Shown piece by piece: positions 11,295 to 25,400 of a DNA stretch of 64,000 nt. Position 1 is the stretch's first letter. Every line of letters starts with the position of its first letter. A program made the position numbers and the translations under genes. The notes below the pieces were generated by a model, which was not told the DNA's origin, did not search any database, and was given only the letters and a program-made list of their open reading frames with translations. Source of the DNA: Fragum whitleyi (lineage: Eukaryota; Mollusca; Bivalvia; Cardiida; Cardiidae); NCBI GenBank assembly GCA_948146395.1, contig OX411551.1:44488796-44552795 (forward strand), in the 5' to 3' direction.

Positions 11295-14200
11295 AACAGG
11301 AGGACCATGATGGTCCTAGATTGCTCACCTGAGTCTCTTTCACCCCTCTTTCACCCCTTAGACATCACATCAATTAAATAGGCAGAGGTTATAAAGGAGA
11401 TAATTTCTAGATAAAACCAACATTAATAAAGTTTGGGCCAAAATTGTAGCCCCTAGAGTAATAATAATACTAATAACGACTTGATTTTACGAGGCAACAC
11501 AGTTCGGTTAACCTAGTTTTCCCTGTGAGCCACTGCAATTATGTACAAACATGTTGTATGCAAAAGAATTAAACATCTAAATTGTCAACAAGAAAGAATT
11601 AAAGAAATTAATACATATGTACAAAACACACAGTTGACTTTGATTTTGTGCTACTTTTGATTGCTTATAGTGAGATTCCTTGTAATTGCTATATAATGGT
11701 AAAGAAATTGAAGTTAAGGTAGTGGAACCGCCATAGATCCGCAACACTTTGGCACTTATGAACCCCGTAAATGCTGACCAATATTACCCAATGAAAATCA
11801 TTAGGAAACCTCAGCCAACACCGCTAAAGTCCACCGCCTCCTAGATGCCACGGATCCACTACAGGTCCACCACCTTAAGACTATGAAGGAAAGTTGAATT
11901 AAAGTATTGATATCCCTCAGCATAATGCAATGCTATCTTCCTATATTCAACTCTCTCTGCCATAACACAAGAAGAGTTATAACAAGAAAATTGTCATAAA
12001 GTTTCATGAAGATTAGGCCTTGCATATTTTGTGGCTTCTAGAGTGTAAATAATTGTCATTAAGGCCCCTTTTTCTGTGATATGACACAGATCCTTCCCAT
12101 TTACAAAAGGGTTCGTCCTTGTGACCTGACCAACATTTTGACCCAGTTTCAAGAATATTGGACCATATTTGTGGCCTCTAGAGTGTTAACAAGAAAATTG
12201 TCATTAAGGCCCCTTTTCCTGTGATATGGCATGGATTGTTCCCATTTTCGATAAGATTCATCCTTGTGACCCGGCCAACATTCTGAACAAGTTTCATGAA
12301 GATTGGGCTATATTTGTGGCCTCTATAGAGTGAAAACAAGAAAACTGTCATTAAGGCAACTTTTCCTGTGATATAGCATGGATCTTTCTCATTTTCAATA
12401 GGATTCATCCTTGTGACCTAGGCAACATTCAGATAAAGTTTCATGAAGATTGGGCCATATTTGTGGCCTCTAGAGTGTAAACAAGAAAATTGTCATTAAA
12501 GACCCTTTTCCTTCCATATGGCATGGATTGTTCCCATTTTCGATAAGGTTTATCTTTGTGACCTGGCCAACATTCTGACCAAGAAAATTGTCATTAAGGC
12601 CCATACAGTTCTTAGTTAATCCCATACCATACATAAGTTGTGATCACTTTACTGCTTTTTGCATGTAACAATTGTGAAAATTGATGCTGTATTTTTATTC
12701 TCTAAGAAACAGAACTATAAATTATGCAATTTAAAACTTGTTTCAAAAATACCTTTAAATGAGCAAGCCAAGGGTTTTTTTAATGACCACCAAACAAACA
12801 GTGATGTCTCATGGTTGATGTTAAGATATAAATTGTCTAAATGTTTCTTTTTAAATTGAAAGGCTGTAGAAAAGGAGTCGATTGAAAATTTTATAATTTA
12901 GGACAGTTTGTGCATGAATTTTTAGTGGTGCATTTTCATCGCACTCTATTTTAACAGTATGTGGATGTCTATGCCACTAAATGTTTGCACCTCACAAACT
13001 TTTCCAGTTGTTGGGCATGTCACACACAGGCTCATTTTCATGTATTTATTATTAAGAGATCCTCTCAATAACCAACAGTCATCCCATGAAAGCTTGCAAG
13101 AAATTTTTGTAAGCTAGAATATTTTGTGGGAAATTCAAAAAGGCCACCTATCTCATGTTTTCCAAAAGATTCACCTTAATTTACGAAGAAATCTTCCATA
13201 TGGCCCTATAGTCATCCTGTGAAATTTTCAAGGAAGTCTGAAAGACACTTACCGTATTTCCTTTAATAATAGCGCCCCCCCTTACAGTAGCATCACTACA
13301 CTTTTTACTTATAAAACTCACTTCAAATACCTAAACTTTTGGGACTTTTTGAGAAACCTTTTCTAATTTGAGATGGGGAGGAAATTCACCTAAAACAGGG
13401 AAAGGCCCTAAAAGACATCAATTTTAAATCAGAAAATGCATACAAAACAAGTGCATGTCGTATTGTGATGCAATACAGGAGTCCCCAACCGGATAACAAA
13501 ATGATCCTTTCTTATAATATATCTCCTACTTACTAGATCTATAGCTGTATACAAAATTTGAATTTTGCTAGCACATTAGGTTTTGAACAAAATGTCCCAA
13601 ACAAAATTATAAGAGTAATTGGCACTTGTCCTCAATGAGACCTATAAGTGTACCAAGTTTGAAGTTGCTAGCACTGATGGCTCAGGAGATATGGTCCGGA
13701 CAAAAATGTAAGGATAAAAATCAACAACGGACAATAACTAAAAAAGTGGATGTGGCAGAGTAACAGTTCTTGTGCATTACACTTCTTCTCAATGAGATCT
13801 GCCAGTGTACAAAGTTTGAAGTTGCTAGGGCTTATGGTTAAGGAGATATATACGGGACAAAAATGTAAGGATAGAAACAACAAAGGGCAATAACTCAAAA
13901 AATGGACATGGCAGAGTGACAGTTCTTGTACATGACACTTGTCCTCAATGATATCTTTAAGTGTAGCAAGTTTGAAGTTTCTAGCACTTATGGTTTAGAA
14001 GATATGTGCCGGACAAAAATGTAAAGGTAAAAACAACAAAGGGCAATAACTCAAAAAGTGGGTGTGGCAGAGTGACAGTTCTTGTACATGACACTTGTCC
14101 TCAATGAGATCTATATGTGTACAAAGTTTGAAGTTCCTAGCACTTATAGTTTAGGAGATATGATCTGGACAAGAATGCAAGACTAAAAACAACAAAGGGC

Positions 14201-15258
14201 AATAATTCAAAAAGTAGACATGGCAGAGTAACAGTTCTTGTACATGACACTTGTCCTCAATAAGATCTATCAGTGTACAAAGTTTGAACTTGCAAGCACA
14301 TATGGTTTAGGAGATATGATCACTGACCATCTTATGTATAGCTCCTCTGAGTGTGTATTAGGAAAAATACAGTATGTATGTAAATCACTGATGCCCATGC
14401 CAGATACAGAAATTTGTAAACATAACAATTGTCATTAAGGCCCCTTTATCCGTGATATGGCACAGATCCTTTCCATTATCAATATGGTTCATCTTTGAGA
14501 CCTGACAAACATTCTGACAAAGTTTCATGAAGATTGGGCCATATTTGTGGACACAAGAGTGTAAAAAAAATTGTCATTAAGGCCCCTTTTCCCATGATAA
14601 GGCATGAATCATTCCCACTTTCCATAGGTTTCATCCTTGTTACCTGGCAAACATTCTGACCAAGTTTCATCCTTCCAATTTTCAAAAGAGTTCATCCTCA
14701 TGACCTAACAAACATTCTGACAAAGTTTCATGAAGATTGGCCCAAAATTGTTGGCTTTAGAGTGGAAACAAGAAATTTGTCACTAAGGCCCCTTTTCTTG
14801 TGATATGACACAGATCCTTTCCACTTTAGCAATTTTTACAAGAGACCACCCAAGGAATATTTCTGCCAAGTTTGGTTGATTTTGACTCATAAGTTTAGGA
14901 GGAGATGTCGTTAATAGAAATTGTTGACAAAATTGTCATTAAGGGCCCTTTTCCCATGATACAACACAGATCCTTCCCATTTTCAATAGAGTTCATCCTC
15001 ATGGCCTAACAAACATTCTGACAAAGTTTCTGACATTCAGGCCCCTTTTCCCATGATATGGCACAGATCCTTTCCATTTCAGCAATTTTTACAAGGGACC
15101 ACCCAAGGAATATTTCTGCCAAGTTTGGTTGATTTTGACTCATAAGTTTAGGAGATGTTGTTTAAAGTTGACGCTGTGACGGACAGATAGACAGACCGAC
15201 GCCGGACATTGATCTATCACAATAGCTCCCTTGAGCACTTTGTGCTAAGGTGAGCTAA
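11295..15258 (+). mobile_element. Family A element (AACAAGAG type), interrupted
   Basis: Head AACAGGAGGACCATGATGGTCC contains a hairpin and is followed by GCTCACCTGAG. The body has monomers around 11400-11460, 11975-12600 and 14425-15150. Next comes a (GACG)-like run at 15177-15200. The tail GAGCACTTTGTGCT...GTGAGCTAA ends at 15258. Interrupted by a TTAA element (11714-11878) and by 12602-14424 (0.7-kb repeat and 156-base array). Confidence 0.7.
11714..11878. mobile_element. 165-bp TTAA-flanked MITE
   Basis: Left end TTAAGGTAGTGGA and right end, reverse strand, TTAAGGTGGTGGA. A lone right-end-like segment GATCCACTACCTTAA is at about 10171-10185. Confidence 0.7.
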
Positions 15259-18200
15259 AAAGCGTTAATTTTAAATCTGCAAAGTAGGTTTGGAAATCCT
15301 TTCTGTCATTTAACGTATGGTAACATAACCTCTAACTCGGTACAAAATGTCGGCTATCACTTTGTGAAACAGTTTCTATGGTCTAGACAGTTGATTCATG
15401 CATAGGCTAACGCTAATTAATTTCTAGGTCTACACCGTACCTTGGGCGTCCCTGATGGACCTAAACATGTCGTTTGGAGTTCAAATCATTCAAAATTATG
15501 AGTCTCAGATGTTTATTTACAAATCTTTGATTTTAATGAAAAAATACATACAGTTCTTAGTTAATCCCATACCATACATAAGTTGTGATCACTTTACTGC
15601 TTTTTGCATGTAACAATTGTGAAAATTGATGCTGTATTTTTATTCTCTAAGAAACAGAACTATAAATTATGCAATTTAAAACTTGTTTCAAAAATACCTT
15701 TAAATGAGCAAGCCAAAGGGGCTTTTTTAACGACCACCAAACAAACAGTGACATCTTACTGTTGATGTTAAGACATGCAATGTCTACATGTTTCAGGTTA
15801 AAAGACAGTAAAAAAGGAGTCAATTGAAAATTTTATAAATTAGGACAGTTTGTGCAAGATTTTGAGTGATGCGTTTTCATTGCGCTTGAGAATATTAACA
15901 GTATGTGGATGTCTAGGCTACTAAATATTTGAACCTCACAAACATTTCCAATTGTTGGACATGTCATGCACAGGCTCATTTTCATGTATTTTGAAAAGAG
16001 ATCCTCTCAATAACCCGAGTCATCCTATTAATGCTTGCAAGAAATTTTTGTAAGCTAGAATATTATGTGGAAAATTCAATGGCCACCTATCTCATGTTTA
16101 CCAACAGATCCATCTGAATTTACAAAGAAATCTTCCTTATGGCCCTATAGTCATCCTGTGAAATTTTCAAAGAAATCTGAAAGACACCTAACGTATTTCC
16201 TCTATATAATAGCGCCCTCCCTAATAGTAGCATCCCTACACTTTTTACCTACAAAACTCACTTCAAATGCCTAAATTTTAGGGACTTTAAAAGACTTCTT
16301 TCAGGCTGTCAACCAAGTCTTCTTCAAAATTTAGGAAAATTATAGGAATATTTCTGCTACATAAATAGGAGTTTTGCTATTTTGAAAGCTAATTGTAAGA
16401 ATTTTGAAATGAAAAAAATTATTGATAAATGACATTTTGATAGAATTCATTGATGTTTTATACTATTTCAACATAGATAACTACTTTTGTTATATTGTTG
16501 TATTGTACCGACTTTGTAAATAAATTTTACTTGAATTGACTACTTGACTTTAAGGTTTTACTCACTCCTTCTTAAATCATAACTTGACTTGCATTAGCCA
16601 ATATCTCTATATTTTTCATACAACTGCGTGTTTTATTTGACACTGGAATTATTGCCGAATAAAAGTTATGATAATGCAATATTCATATTTTATTAGAACT
16701 CTACAAAGTATCACTAAATATCAAGCCCTACACTTTTGCACGGATAAAATACTAAGTTGCTGTTATATCTGGCTTACTTCCAAACGCCGAAAAGATACAG
16801 CAAGTATGATAGTTTTCAGTCATAGTGTTTTCTAATTTTTGATTATCTTTATGATTTTGTAGACTATACTTTACTCTGATAAAAAGATGTAACTAGAGAC
16901 ATAAACAATTAGCATTGACAACAAAGTTCACTGCTTACTTTAATGTAATGCAATTGCCAAAAGTATTGTTCCAAAATATTTTTTTTTACTTTTCAGGGAA
17001 TAGAAAATATTACATGCACTATAAACTGTAGGCCGTTGTTAGTTATTCAAACACTGCTGTTCTGATACTATAATAGTGATATGTTGTCCTTTATATCTCT
17101 ATCAATCCCTGAAGAATGGGTGCAATTTACTTCTGCAGGTGAGCATATTTTCCAAGGATTTTATTTATTCTTCTTTTTATCTATTTTTCAGAAGGTTATG
17201 AGTATAAAAAGATTAAGCATATTGTTGTAAATACCACAAGACCTTTAATTATTGCAACCTGGATTTGTTAATTTATCTAAAACAAGCAACTGCATGAAAG
17301 AGCACTTGTTGACAGTACATGTTTTAGATGACAACCTCAATAATGGACCCCCACCAACCTTATACCAGTCATCAGCTCATGCCTTTAGGCCTTCTGGAAT
17401 AGACTTTCTTAATTAAAATTTCATTTCAAACAAGATACCATATTTTCCCTAATAATAGCAACCTCCCTAATAGAAGCACCCCTAAATTTTTTACTAGGAA
17501 AACCCACTTCAAATGCCTAAATTTAAGGAACCTTTTGAGACTTCTCTAAATTGAGATGAATTTCCTCTTATTAATCATTCATATGAATTTGAATCAAATA
17601 AAAAGGGAAAGGGACTAAAATACATCAATTTCAAATCAGAAAATGCATACTGAATAAAGCTCTTTGACCATGTTATGTATGGCTCCTCGGAGCTTAAATT
17701 AGGATATATACAGTAGGTTTGTAAAACACCAATGCCCACACTAGATACAGTCATTTGAAACAATAAAGTTATTAACATCAAAGTGTTTTTAAATTTTGTA
17801 GTCCATGGTAATAAAGTTTGTATGAAATTTTAACCCTTGTCATGCTGAACCCAGAATATTCCTACTTTGACAGGAGGTATAGACAAAGATCAGCCTGCAC
17901 ATATGTGCAGCCTGATCTTAGTCTTTACCATCTGATTTTCATTTCTAAAGCAGAAAAGTTTTGAAAAGTTATTTTCAAAGTAATTATGACTCACAATAAG
18001 TGCATCGAGTGCTTTCAGCACTTTGATTTTGATCACATTTTTCTCCAGTTTTTTAATTCAGCATGACAATGGTTAAATTTCCACATATTTGACCTTGAAA
18101 AAATTTACCTTGACAATGACTGATTGGTATGAACCATGTCTGAAATTGGTACCAACATAAATGAAATGTTGTAAACATTTGTGAAATATGAAGACTGCTC

Positions 18201-19041
18201 ACTGATCAAAAGTTCTTTCAAAATGTAAAGGTTTTAAGGGAACAGATGAACAGCATAATGGACAGGAAAAAAACTAAAGGTTTTTCGGTGTGGGGGTAAA
18301 ACAAGCAAAAGGTAAAATTCAAGTAGTAAAGACTGGGAACAGTCTGCGCATCTATTGAATACATGAACCGCATGTGAAAGTTGAGAAGTTGATGTATTTG
18401 GAACCATAACCTGTTGTTAGTTTAGTGAAAGTAATAAAGTTTATCTAGCAGTACTGGGATTTTCCCAACTTTCAAAAAATCTCAATTTATCAATATACAT
18501 GTGTACTTGCATTATGTCTTAAATGAAATAGACAACTGATCCCTTATCAGAACCAGCATTAACCAAAATCCAAGATTGATCTCACAAATGTTTGATTTTT
18601 ATACATTTGCAATTCCTAATATTGTACAATTCGTTTGTACTTTAGTGAAACAAAGTATGTTATGTTATGTTATGCTTAGAATAAAGCTTAATCCATTACC
18701 AGATGACAAAATCCTTGGCCTATCCAATTTTGGAAAATCCAATCAAACTCAATTTGTCTTTTCTGAAAAGAAAATATCTCTTACATATAAGAAATTGCTT
18801 GAAACAAACACAAAGAAACAAATTGGGATACATTCCAATTACTGGAAGGCAAAATTGTATGCTTTGTGGAAACTACTTCAGGGCTTCAAGCCCACTTGTC
18901 TCTCTCATTCTATGTGGATCATGACAAAAAGAATGCAAACTAAGTGAATTTTTTGTAATAACATTTTATTAATCATCAACATTCATAATAACAGCAACAT
19001 TTTACAATGACTAAAATATAACATTGACAATTAAGCAGTAT

Positions 19042-21260
19042 TTAAGATTGTCTATAGAAATCACAATGATGTCTGGACCAAGTTGTCGCAGTTCTGTCTG
19101 TACTGGTAAGGGCTGCTGGTGCTGGTACTGACTGGTAGTCTGTATCTTGTAGATCTAACATGATGGATCTTGCAGTGGACTGAACCTGGAATGGAAAACA
19201 AGAATGAGAAATTGATTGAAAGAAAGAAAATCTTGAAGAATATATTTCAGAAGAAAATAATTTGAAAAATATTTCATACCAGCTTATAATTTGCTTAAGG
19301 AATTAAAAATGTGTAAGCAATGTAATTTTCTTAAACCAACTGTGACTTTAAGTGTCCAATTTTGATTTGCAGTTTAATTTCTCTCTTTCTTGGTAAAATA
19401 GTTTAGAAATGAAGAAAATGCTCCTGATATGATGTGTTTCATAGTATTTTTTTTTCTTAACCCTTTGCTGTTAAAACCCTGCTTTTTATCTGCCTGTGAT
19501 TTTATGATTGAGAAAACATTGTGAAAAAAAAAAGAAATTGCTGATGACAATTACTGAATGGTTATTTTTTCAAATTAAATCCACTTTCAATTTTTGTCTG
19601 CAAAACCTTAGAATTTGGACAGGTCCAAAATTTTGTAAAACATTAAAGTGTTAATGAAGCTTGTGTTTTAATAGAAAACCATGGAAAGAAACACCTACCT
19701 TATTCCACTGTTTGTTAGCTATCTGTTGATACATATGTTGTACACCTTCGTGGATGGACAGACGGAGAGACAGTTGTAGATTTCTGGCTGTGTTACCTGT
19801 GAGATCAGACATAAGGGTTTGTTGGTGTAGACAGGAGATGGGCTGCTCTGGAAAAGAAAAGAACGGGAATATCATTGACTATGTAATACAAAATGGAAAA
19901 ATCATCAGTTGCCTTTCTAAAAATACTTTATTACACTTATTGTTGTCCAACTTGTCTAACACTATTGCTGCACCACCTCTGATTTTGAAAAGAGCTGGGA
20001 TTATAGGAAATTTTGTACCATAGCACCACAAATCCCTGAGTAGCCAATGATTACTGTCCATACATATTTTATAAATAATATACCTTGGTTTATTTGACCC
20101 TATTTTGAGATCTGTGGAAAAAATGCTGAAATAACAATTACCAACATATTTCATCAATTACCAAAATAAACATACCACACATTTTTCATTCCTATGAAAA
20201 CATGTAAATCCGAGTAAAATATTAAGATTTTTTATTCATCTAAATAGCAGGGGTCAGATCTGGGTCAATAAAACTGAGCAATATCAGAGATAACAAATAA
20301 TCAATAACAAAGACAGATCCAGTAATTCTTTAAGGTAGCAATTGACACATGGCGTCATTTTTTCCCGCCCAATGAATTTTTTTCTTGTTCACATGTTGTA
20401 GATTAACATTGTATAGTCATTATATCAAAATTTGAAGGTACCTTTCCATGCTCGTTTTTATGATAGAGTTATCTGCCCATGAGTGGTACTGGCCATTTTT
20501 CAGTAAAAAGTTTATATTCGTTTTAGGTCTATTATAAACTCAGTACCAGCTGATAGCTATAAAACATATACATGTTGATAGACCTTATAAATGTACACAA
20601 TGGCTGTTGCCATGGAAATTTCTCTTTGATCAATTACATTTGCATAATGTACCTTCAAAAGTTAGAAATGCACTAATTTTTTGTAATTTTAATGGGGAAA
20701 ATGCCACAAAAACCTCAATTTTGAAGAAATTACCCAATGAATTTTTCTTGTTTTCCGATATGTTTAAAAACCATATTTTTGCTTTATTTGGTGAAAATAT
20801 CATCATACCTTTCCATGCAAATAAGAAAGTTTTTCTTTATTTCATAGTGACCTCCTCCTAATTTAATCACACTTTTTAAGTATTTTTATTGTTAAATTCA
20901 ATGATCCAGTCATTCAATTGATATCAAATTTTGAAAAGAAGCTAAGTTATGAATTTTTACCATCATTATTCTACGTTATTTCCATCAGCAGAATCTTATG
21001 AAAACCGGTCTTTTTGAACAACGCGCAAAAAAAGCCGTAAAATAAACGAAAACCCACTTCCGGTTATTAGAGTCGGAAGGCCGCTGTCCATTGCCACCTT
21101 AAAGGGAGATCACATACATACTCCTATAAGCATCTTTCAAATCATTATTTTTACATTAAAATATTCATATCAACTTACCAAAGAGATCCTTCTGTTTCTG
21201 TAATGAGTCTAGGATGATGAGCTGTGTTCTAAGATTGGAAGCTGCTTTGACTACATCCAT
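19042..21260 (-). CDS. Three-exon gene, unknown 124-residue protein (right copy)
   Basis: Exons 21260-21179, 19847-19699 and 19185-19042. Sequence, splice sites, TATA box (21348-21355) and poly(A) signal (18965-18970) are the same as in the left copy 12,409 bases upstream. The two genes would make the same protein. Identity extends to 285 bases upstream of the start codon, so the core promoters are the same, but farther upstream sequence differs and regulation could differ. Confidence 0.75.
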
Positions 21261-21347
21261 GTTGTTTTGGTATATTTGAAAGTTTAATGTTATGTGACTT
21301 GTTCAGGTTATTCTCAGAATGAGATGACGAAGGCAGAATTTCAGTGG

Positions 21348-21355
21348 TATTTATA
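21348..21355 (-). promoter_or_regulatory. TATA box of the right 124-residue gene
   Basis: Same TATAAATA in the same position relative to the start codon as in the left copy. Confidence 0.6.
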
Positions 21356-21545
21356 CTTTAATAGTTAATCATCATGACCCAATTAAAAATTAATTAATTA
21401 AGGATGTAAGACTTAAAAAGGTTGGCAAACTTTACAGATAAATGTGAACACTTGTAATTAGATTAGTATCTAATCTTCATTGATCTATGATTAACCCCAC
21501 ACTTAAATTAAAACCATATCAATGTTTGTTGTTAATTAACATGGT

Positions 21546-22189
21546 TATTAAGTAATAATGTATAACTGTTGTTTTGATCACTAGGTAGGATCACCAATAA
21601 AGGTGAGCTTATTTTAGAAATAATTAGCCTGTTTGTCCTATTGATGTTGTTAATTAACTTTATTTTTGTTTTATTTTATTTCTTATTTTTTTGAAAAAAA
21701 ACTTTTTTGTACTTTTGATATATCATGATTTTCATGACTGTTGTCTTGTTTTTTTTCAAAAAATTCTTTTAGCTTTTCATTTTTATTTTAAGTTTTTTTT
21801 ACGAGTTTATATTCTGAGGTTTTGTTTTATAGATATAACATAACATAACATATCTTTTATTACACCCAAGTATACACACAATATGGGCAAATGACAAAAA
21901 GTAATTGTTGAAGAAACAAATAATATACTTCCGGAAGAGAGAGCCCGCAAGAGAGAGAGAGAGCGTGCGAGAGAGAGAGAGTGGAGGGATAGAAAGTGTG
22001 TTGCCGGGTTTTACAGAGGGAGGAAGGATAGAATTCCCATGCTTTCCTTAGTCACTTGACAGCTAAATGTAAAAGATAAAAGGTGAAATAAGATAAATTT
22101 CTGTAAATTCTCCTTTTCAAACAAGCTGTTTCTCCTTTTGACACTATGCTTTCTCTTATTACATGTCATGTCTTATTTCTTAAAGGTTG
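21546..22189. repeat. Diverged continuation of the right copy
   Basis: Homologous to 9137-9505 but interrupted by about 230 bases (21840-22070) that include a (GA)n run at 21935-21985. Homology ends at about 22185, next to the promoter-like segment. Confidence 0.7.
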
Positions 22190-22443
22190 TTAACTCCAGA
22201 CGGAAGAGAAAATCGCATTTGATATTAAGATAGGTGTTTTTTAATGTTAAAGTGATAAGTAATTGGTCTTCATGCTTTTCCGAATGCATTTAGTCGACGA
22301 TGTTTCGCTGAATATAGTTTATATCGATAAAACCTCTCGGACTATTTTACCGCTTTACTCCTCTGTCTGGGAAACCCAGATAAAAATAGCGCGCATGAAT
22401 ACACGGATGACACTTCCAAAAATAAATCGATGGCTAATCCAAG
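22190..22443 (+). promoter_or_regulatory. Promoter-like CpG-bearing segment of the candidate gene
   Basis: CpG density rises here against an AT-rich background. It contains CGGAAG (ETS-like, about 22200) and ends in AAGATGGCGAC at the start codon (YY1-like). No TATA box is seen. It starts just where similarity to the duplicated block stops. Confidence 0.4.
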
Positions 22444-25400
22444 ATGGCGACATCAGGTTTATCGAACTGTCAGAATGTGAGTATTTTACGAATTTAGTGA
22501 ATTATTCCTCTATGCAATCACAACCTTCATTTGTTTGAAAGGAATGTGAGGTATAGTATACAAGTCAGACGAATCTTCGGCAAATACGTGTAAAATGAAT
22601 TCGTGTTTAGATGGAAATTCTAGCGTTCATTGATTTTCATACTCGAGGGGCCATCTCAAAAGACACGAATGCAGTTAGGGTAACTCCTCAAAAACAATAG
22701 AAGTACTTTTTACGCTGCTGTTTCGAGTCGATTATGAGGATTCATATTATTTTATTTCCAATCACGCATCTCCTGCTTACATTTATGCTATGGTTTCCTT
22801 GAAATCTTAACAGAATTACCTTATTCACATTGATATTCTGCCAGACCCAGAACAAGGGACCTTCTTGTCAAATTTACTTAAGAACAAATCCATTCTTACA
22901 ATGAGCACAATTCTACAGAGATTTGTTTGTTTTACGTCAATTTTAACTATTTGGCAGTTACATCGCGGCCACAGACCTAACAATGTATTCCTGGTATTTC
23001 TTAACCTGTACTACTTTTACATCATTTTCTAGCCTCTTGTTGCAATCCAGCATAGGTAACCGTTGGGGTTGTTTACATTTGTTTGAAACTTTCAAAAAAT
23101 GTTCCACATCACATGAAATTTTGTATATTGTTAGCATTTAGTGATACTTTGCCACATCACTGTAACATTTTTTTTCATTGATCTGGATGAATTTTTTTCA
23201 AAAAGGTTTCTAGTCACATTTTGTGCATATTGAAGGGGTTTTGTGAAATTCTGTGTCGCAGCAAAAAGGACCTTTATGGCTCCTACTCGTACTTTCAGAG
23301 CCTATTGCTATTCTACTCCCTTCTAAAGCTCTACCATTTGCAGAGCTGATAATCCCATAATTGGGAGACTGACTCGCAAACTACAGTTATTGTAACACAG
23401 CTCGTTTGATTTCACCTAGTTAGGGAATGGCAAATACTTAGAAAGAGTTTGCCTAAGTGGATTTTAAAGCTGGTTGCTATGGTGTCTCAATTAGGCTCCA
23501 GTATGAGGGCCTGAAGGTCAAGCTGGTGGGAATTTAGCAGGTTCACCACCACTTGTCCTGGGAAAACTAGTCTAGTAGGTAAGTGCTTTAGTTGTAATTG
23601 TTTTATTTTTGTAGGAGATGGAAGAGGAAGTGACTGATGAGAGAACATTGATGTTGATAAATATTGCTGTAAGGCAGCCAACTATAAACAGTTATTCTTG
23701 ATATGGCAGCAGTGTTGTTAACCTGTTACCTGTGGATCGAGACCTTCATAGGCTGTTAAGAAGATAATGATAATCAAAACCTCAAGAATATCCAAATAAA
23801 ATATGTTCTTGACATGCTGCCCTCTTGAAGATAAGCTCATTTAGAATGGCCATTCAATTATGTAAAAACTTGAGACAGGTAAGAAAAATTGAGTTATCCT
23901 TCAATTATTCCCACAAAGAAATATTTTAGCTGTGATCAAAGAATAAAATTGTCCCTTCATTGATTGGTTGAATCTAAAGTCCAAAAGTATTACTGGATTC
24001 TCCTGAAGACCTAGCACTCTGCTTGTATTGTCATATAGGATCATGCTTTCGAAACTTATTGTCTTATAAGAAAAGGCAGGAATCACAGAATTGTGACTGT
24101 CAGTAATAAAGTTTGTAAGATAATGCGAACATGAAAGCAAATAACAACATGGACACAGCAAGGTAATGGTACTAAGTGTATCAACAGCTAAAAATGGATC
24201 TTATTGAATTGCAAATTACATAAAAAATCAACCTTATTTATATCATGAAATGTAAATACATGCACTTCAAAATGTTTTCAATTGAAACTTTCGGGTCTAA
24301 AGAGTAATAAAGATCCACATTTTTACTTAAAAAATTGCTCAGCACGAAATGGAGAACTTTCCAGATAATCCTATGCCTGTCTGCATTGTCAATTTTCATT
24401 GAAATATCTCCTGAAAAAAAGAATCGGCCTAATAGGACAAAATCGCTATACCAATTTTGACAAAGCATGACGGGAATGTTCCTCTTTACTTCTCATAACA
24501 TTTTTATGAAAATTGACACTGACTGAATATTGAGTGTAGGTTTGAGGTAATCATTCTTTGTATAGGCATATTTCTGTTCTATATGTGGCCCGTCACTTGA
24601 AAATAAAACACCTGGGAATTATTTTGAATAGTTTTGTGAAAAAGAGATTGGTTCCAGTGGGAGTCAATGTCAAAAACTCTTATACGGGTGTAACCCACAA
24701 TTAAATATTCGACTCCATTGGGATTCGAACCCGGGACCTCAACATCACAAAGCGAGTGCTCTACCACGTCGCTATAAAAACTAGCTTGTACGGCAAGGCA
24801 GTAAAAACACCCCTTCTACTCAACCCGGCTACAAACAACCCCTTGATAATTAAGATTCTTCCACGAATCTTTTCAATTCAACATCCTCAACCGCTTAATC
24901 ACATAACCACCACCTCATATGGGTTATTTGAGAAGGACGCCAAAATTTACCCGCAATTGAATATTCCACTCCATTGGGATTCGAGCCCGGGACCTCTACA
25001 TCAGAAGCGAGTGCTCTACTATGTCCCTATAAAAACTAGCTTGTACGGCAAGGCAGTACAAACACCCCTTATACTCAACCCGGCTACACATGAATGGTCA
25101 CATTAGATTAAGAAATCATACAAGTACAAAAAGTTTCAACCATAGTCAGCCTGCACAATATGTGCAGTCTGACTAGGTTCGACACTTTACACTCAGACAG
25201 ATACACAAAGATAATCTCTTTACATGTTACGTGTCTCATATGTTGGAGGGGTATGGCTTAATTCACTTTGAAAGCTTCAGACAAGTTCCAAGTTCTCTGA
25301 ACAACTAATCCATTTTCAAAAAACTTTGGTCTGAATATTTCTCTCATTTATTGAAACTATGTGTAATAACCAATGTGCATCTGTAAGTTTTTCTTAGGAA

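Larger units (their letters stand above)
12410..21545. repeat. Right copy of the 9.1-kb direct duplication
   Basis: Same as 1-9136. Sequence 5' of it (about 11295-12409) presumably corresponds to sequence left of the window. The end is abrupt: the following bases match only as diverged relatives. Confidence 0.95.

Noticed and set aside
24692..25090. Functional tRNA genes
   Set aside because: A and B boxes are good, but the acceptor stem does not pair and the units sit in a 256-base tandem repeat with shared flanks, as expected of tRNA-derived SINE pieces.
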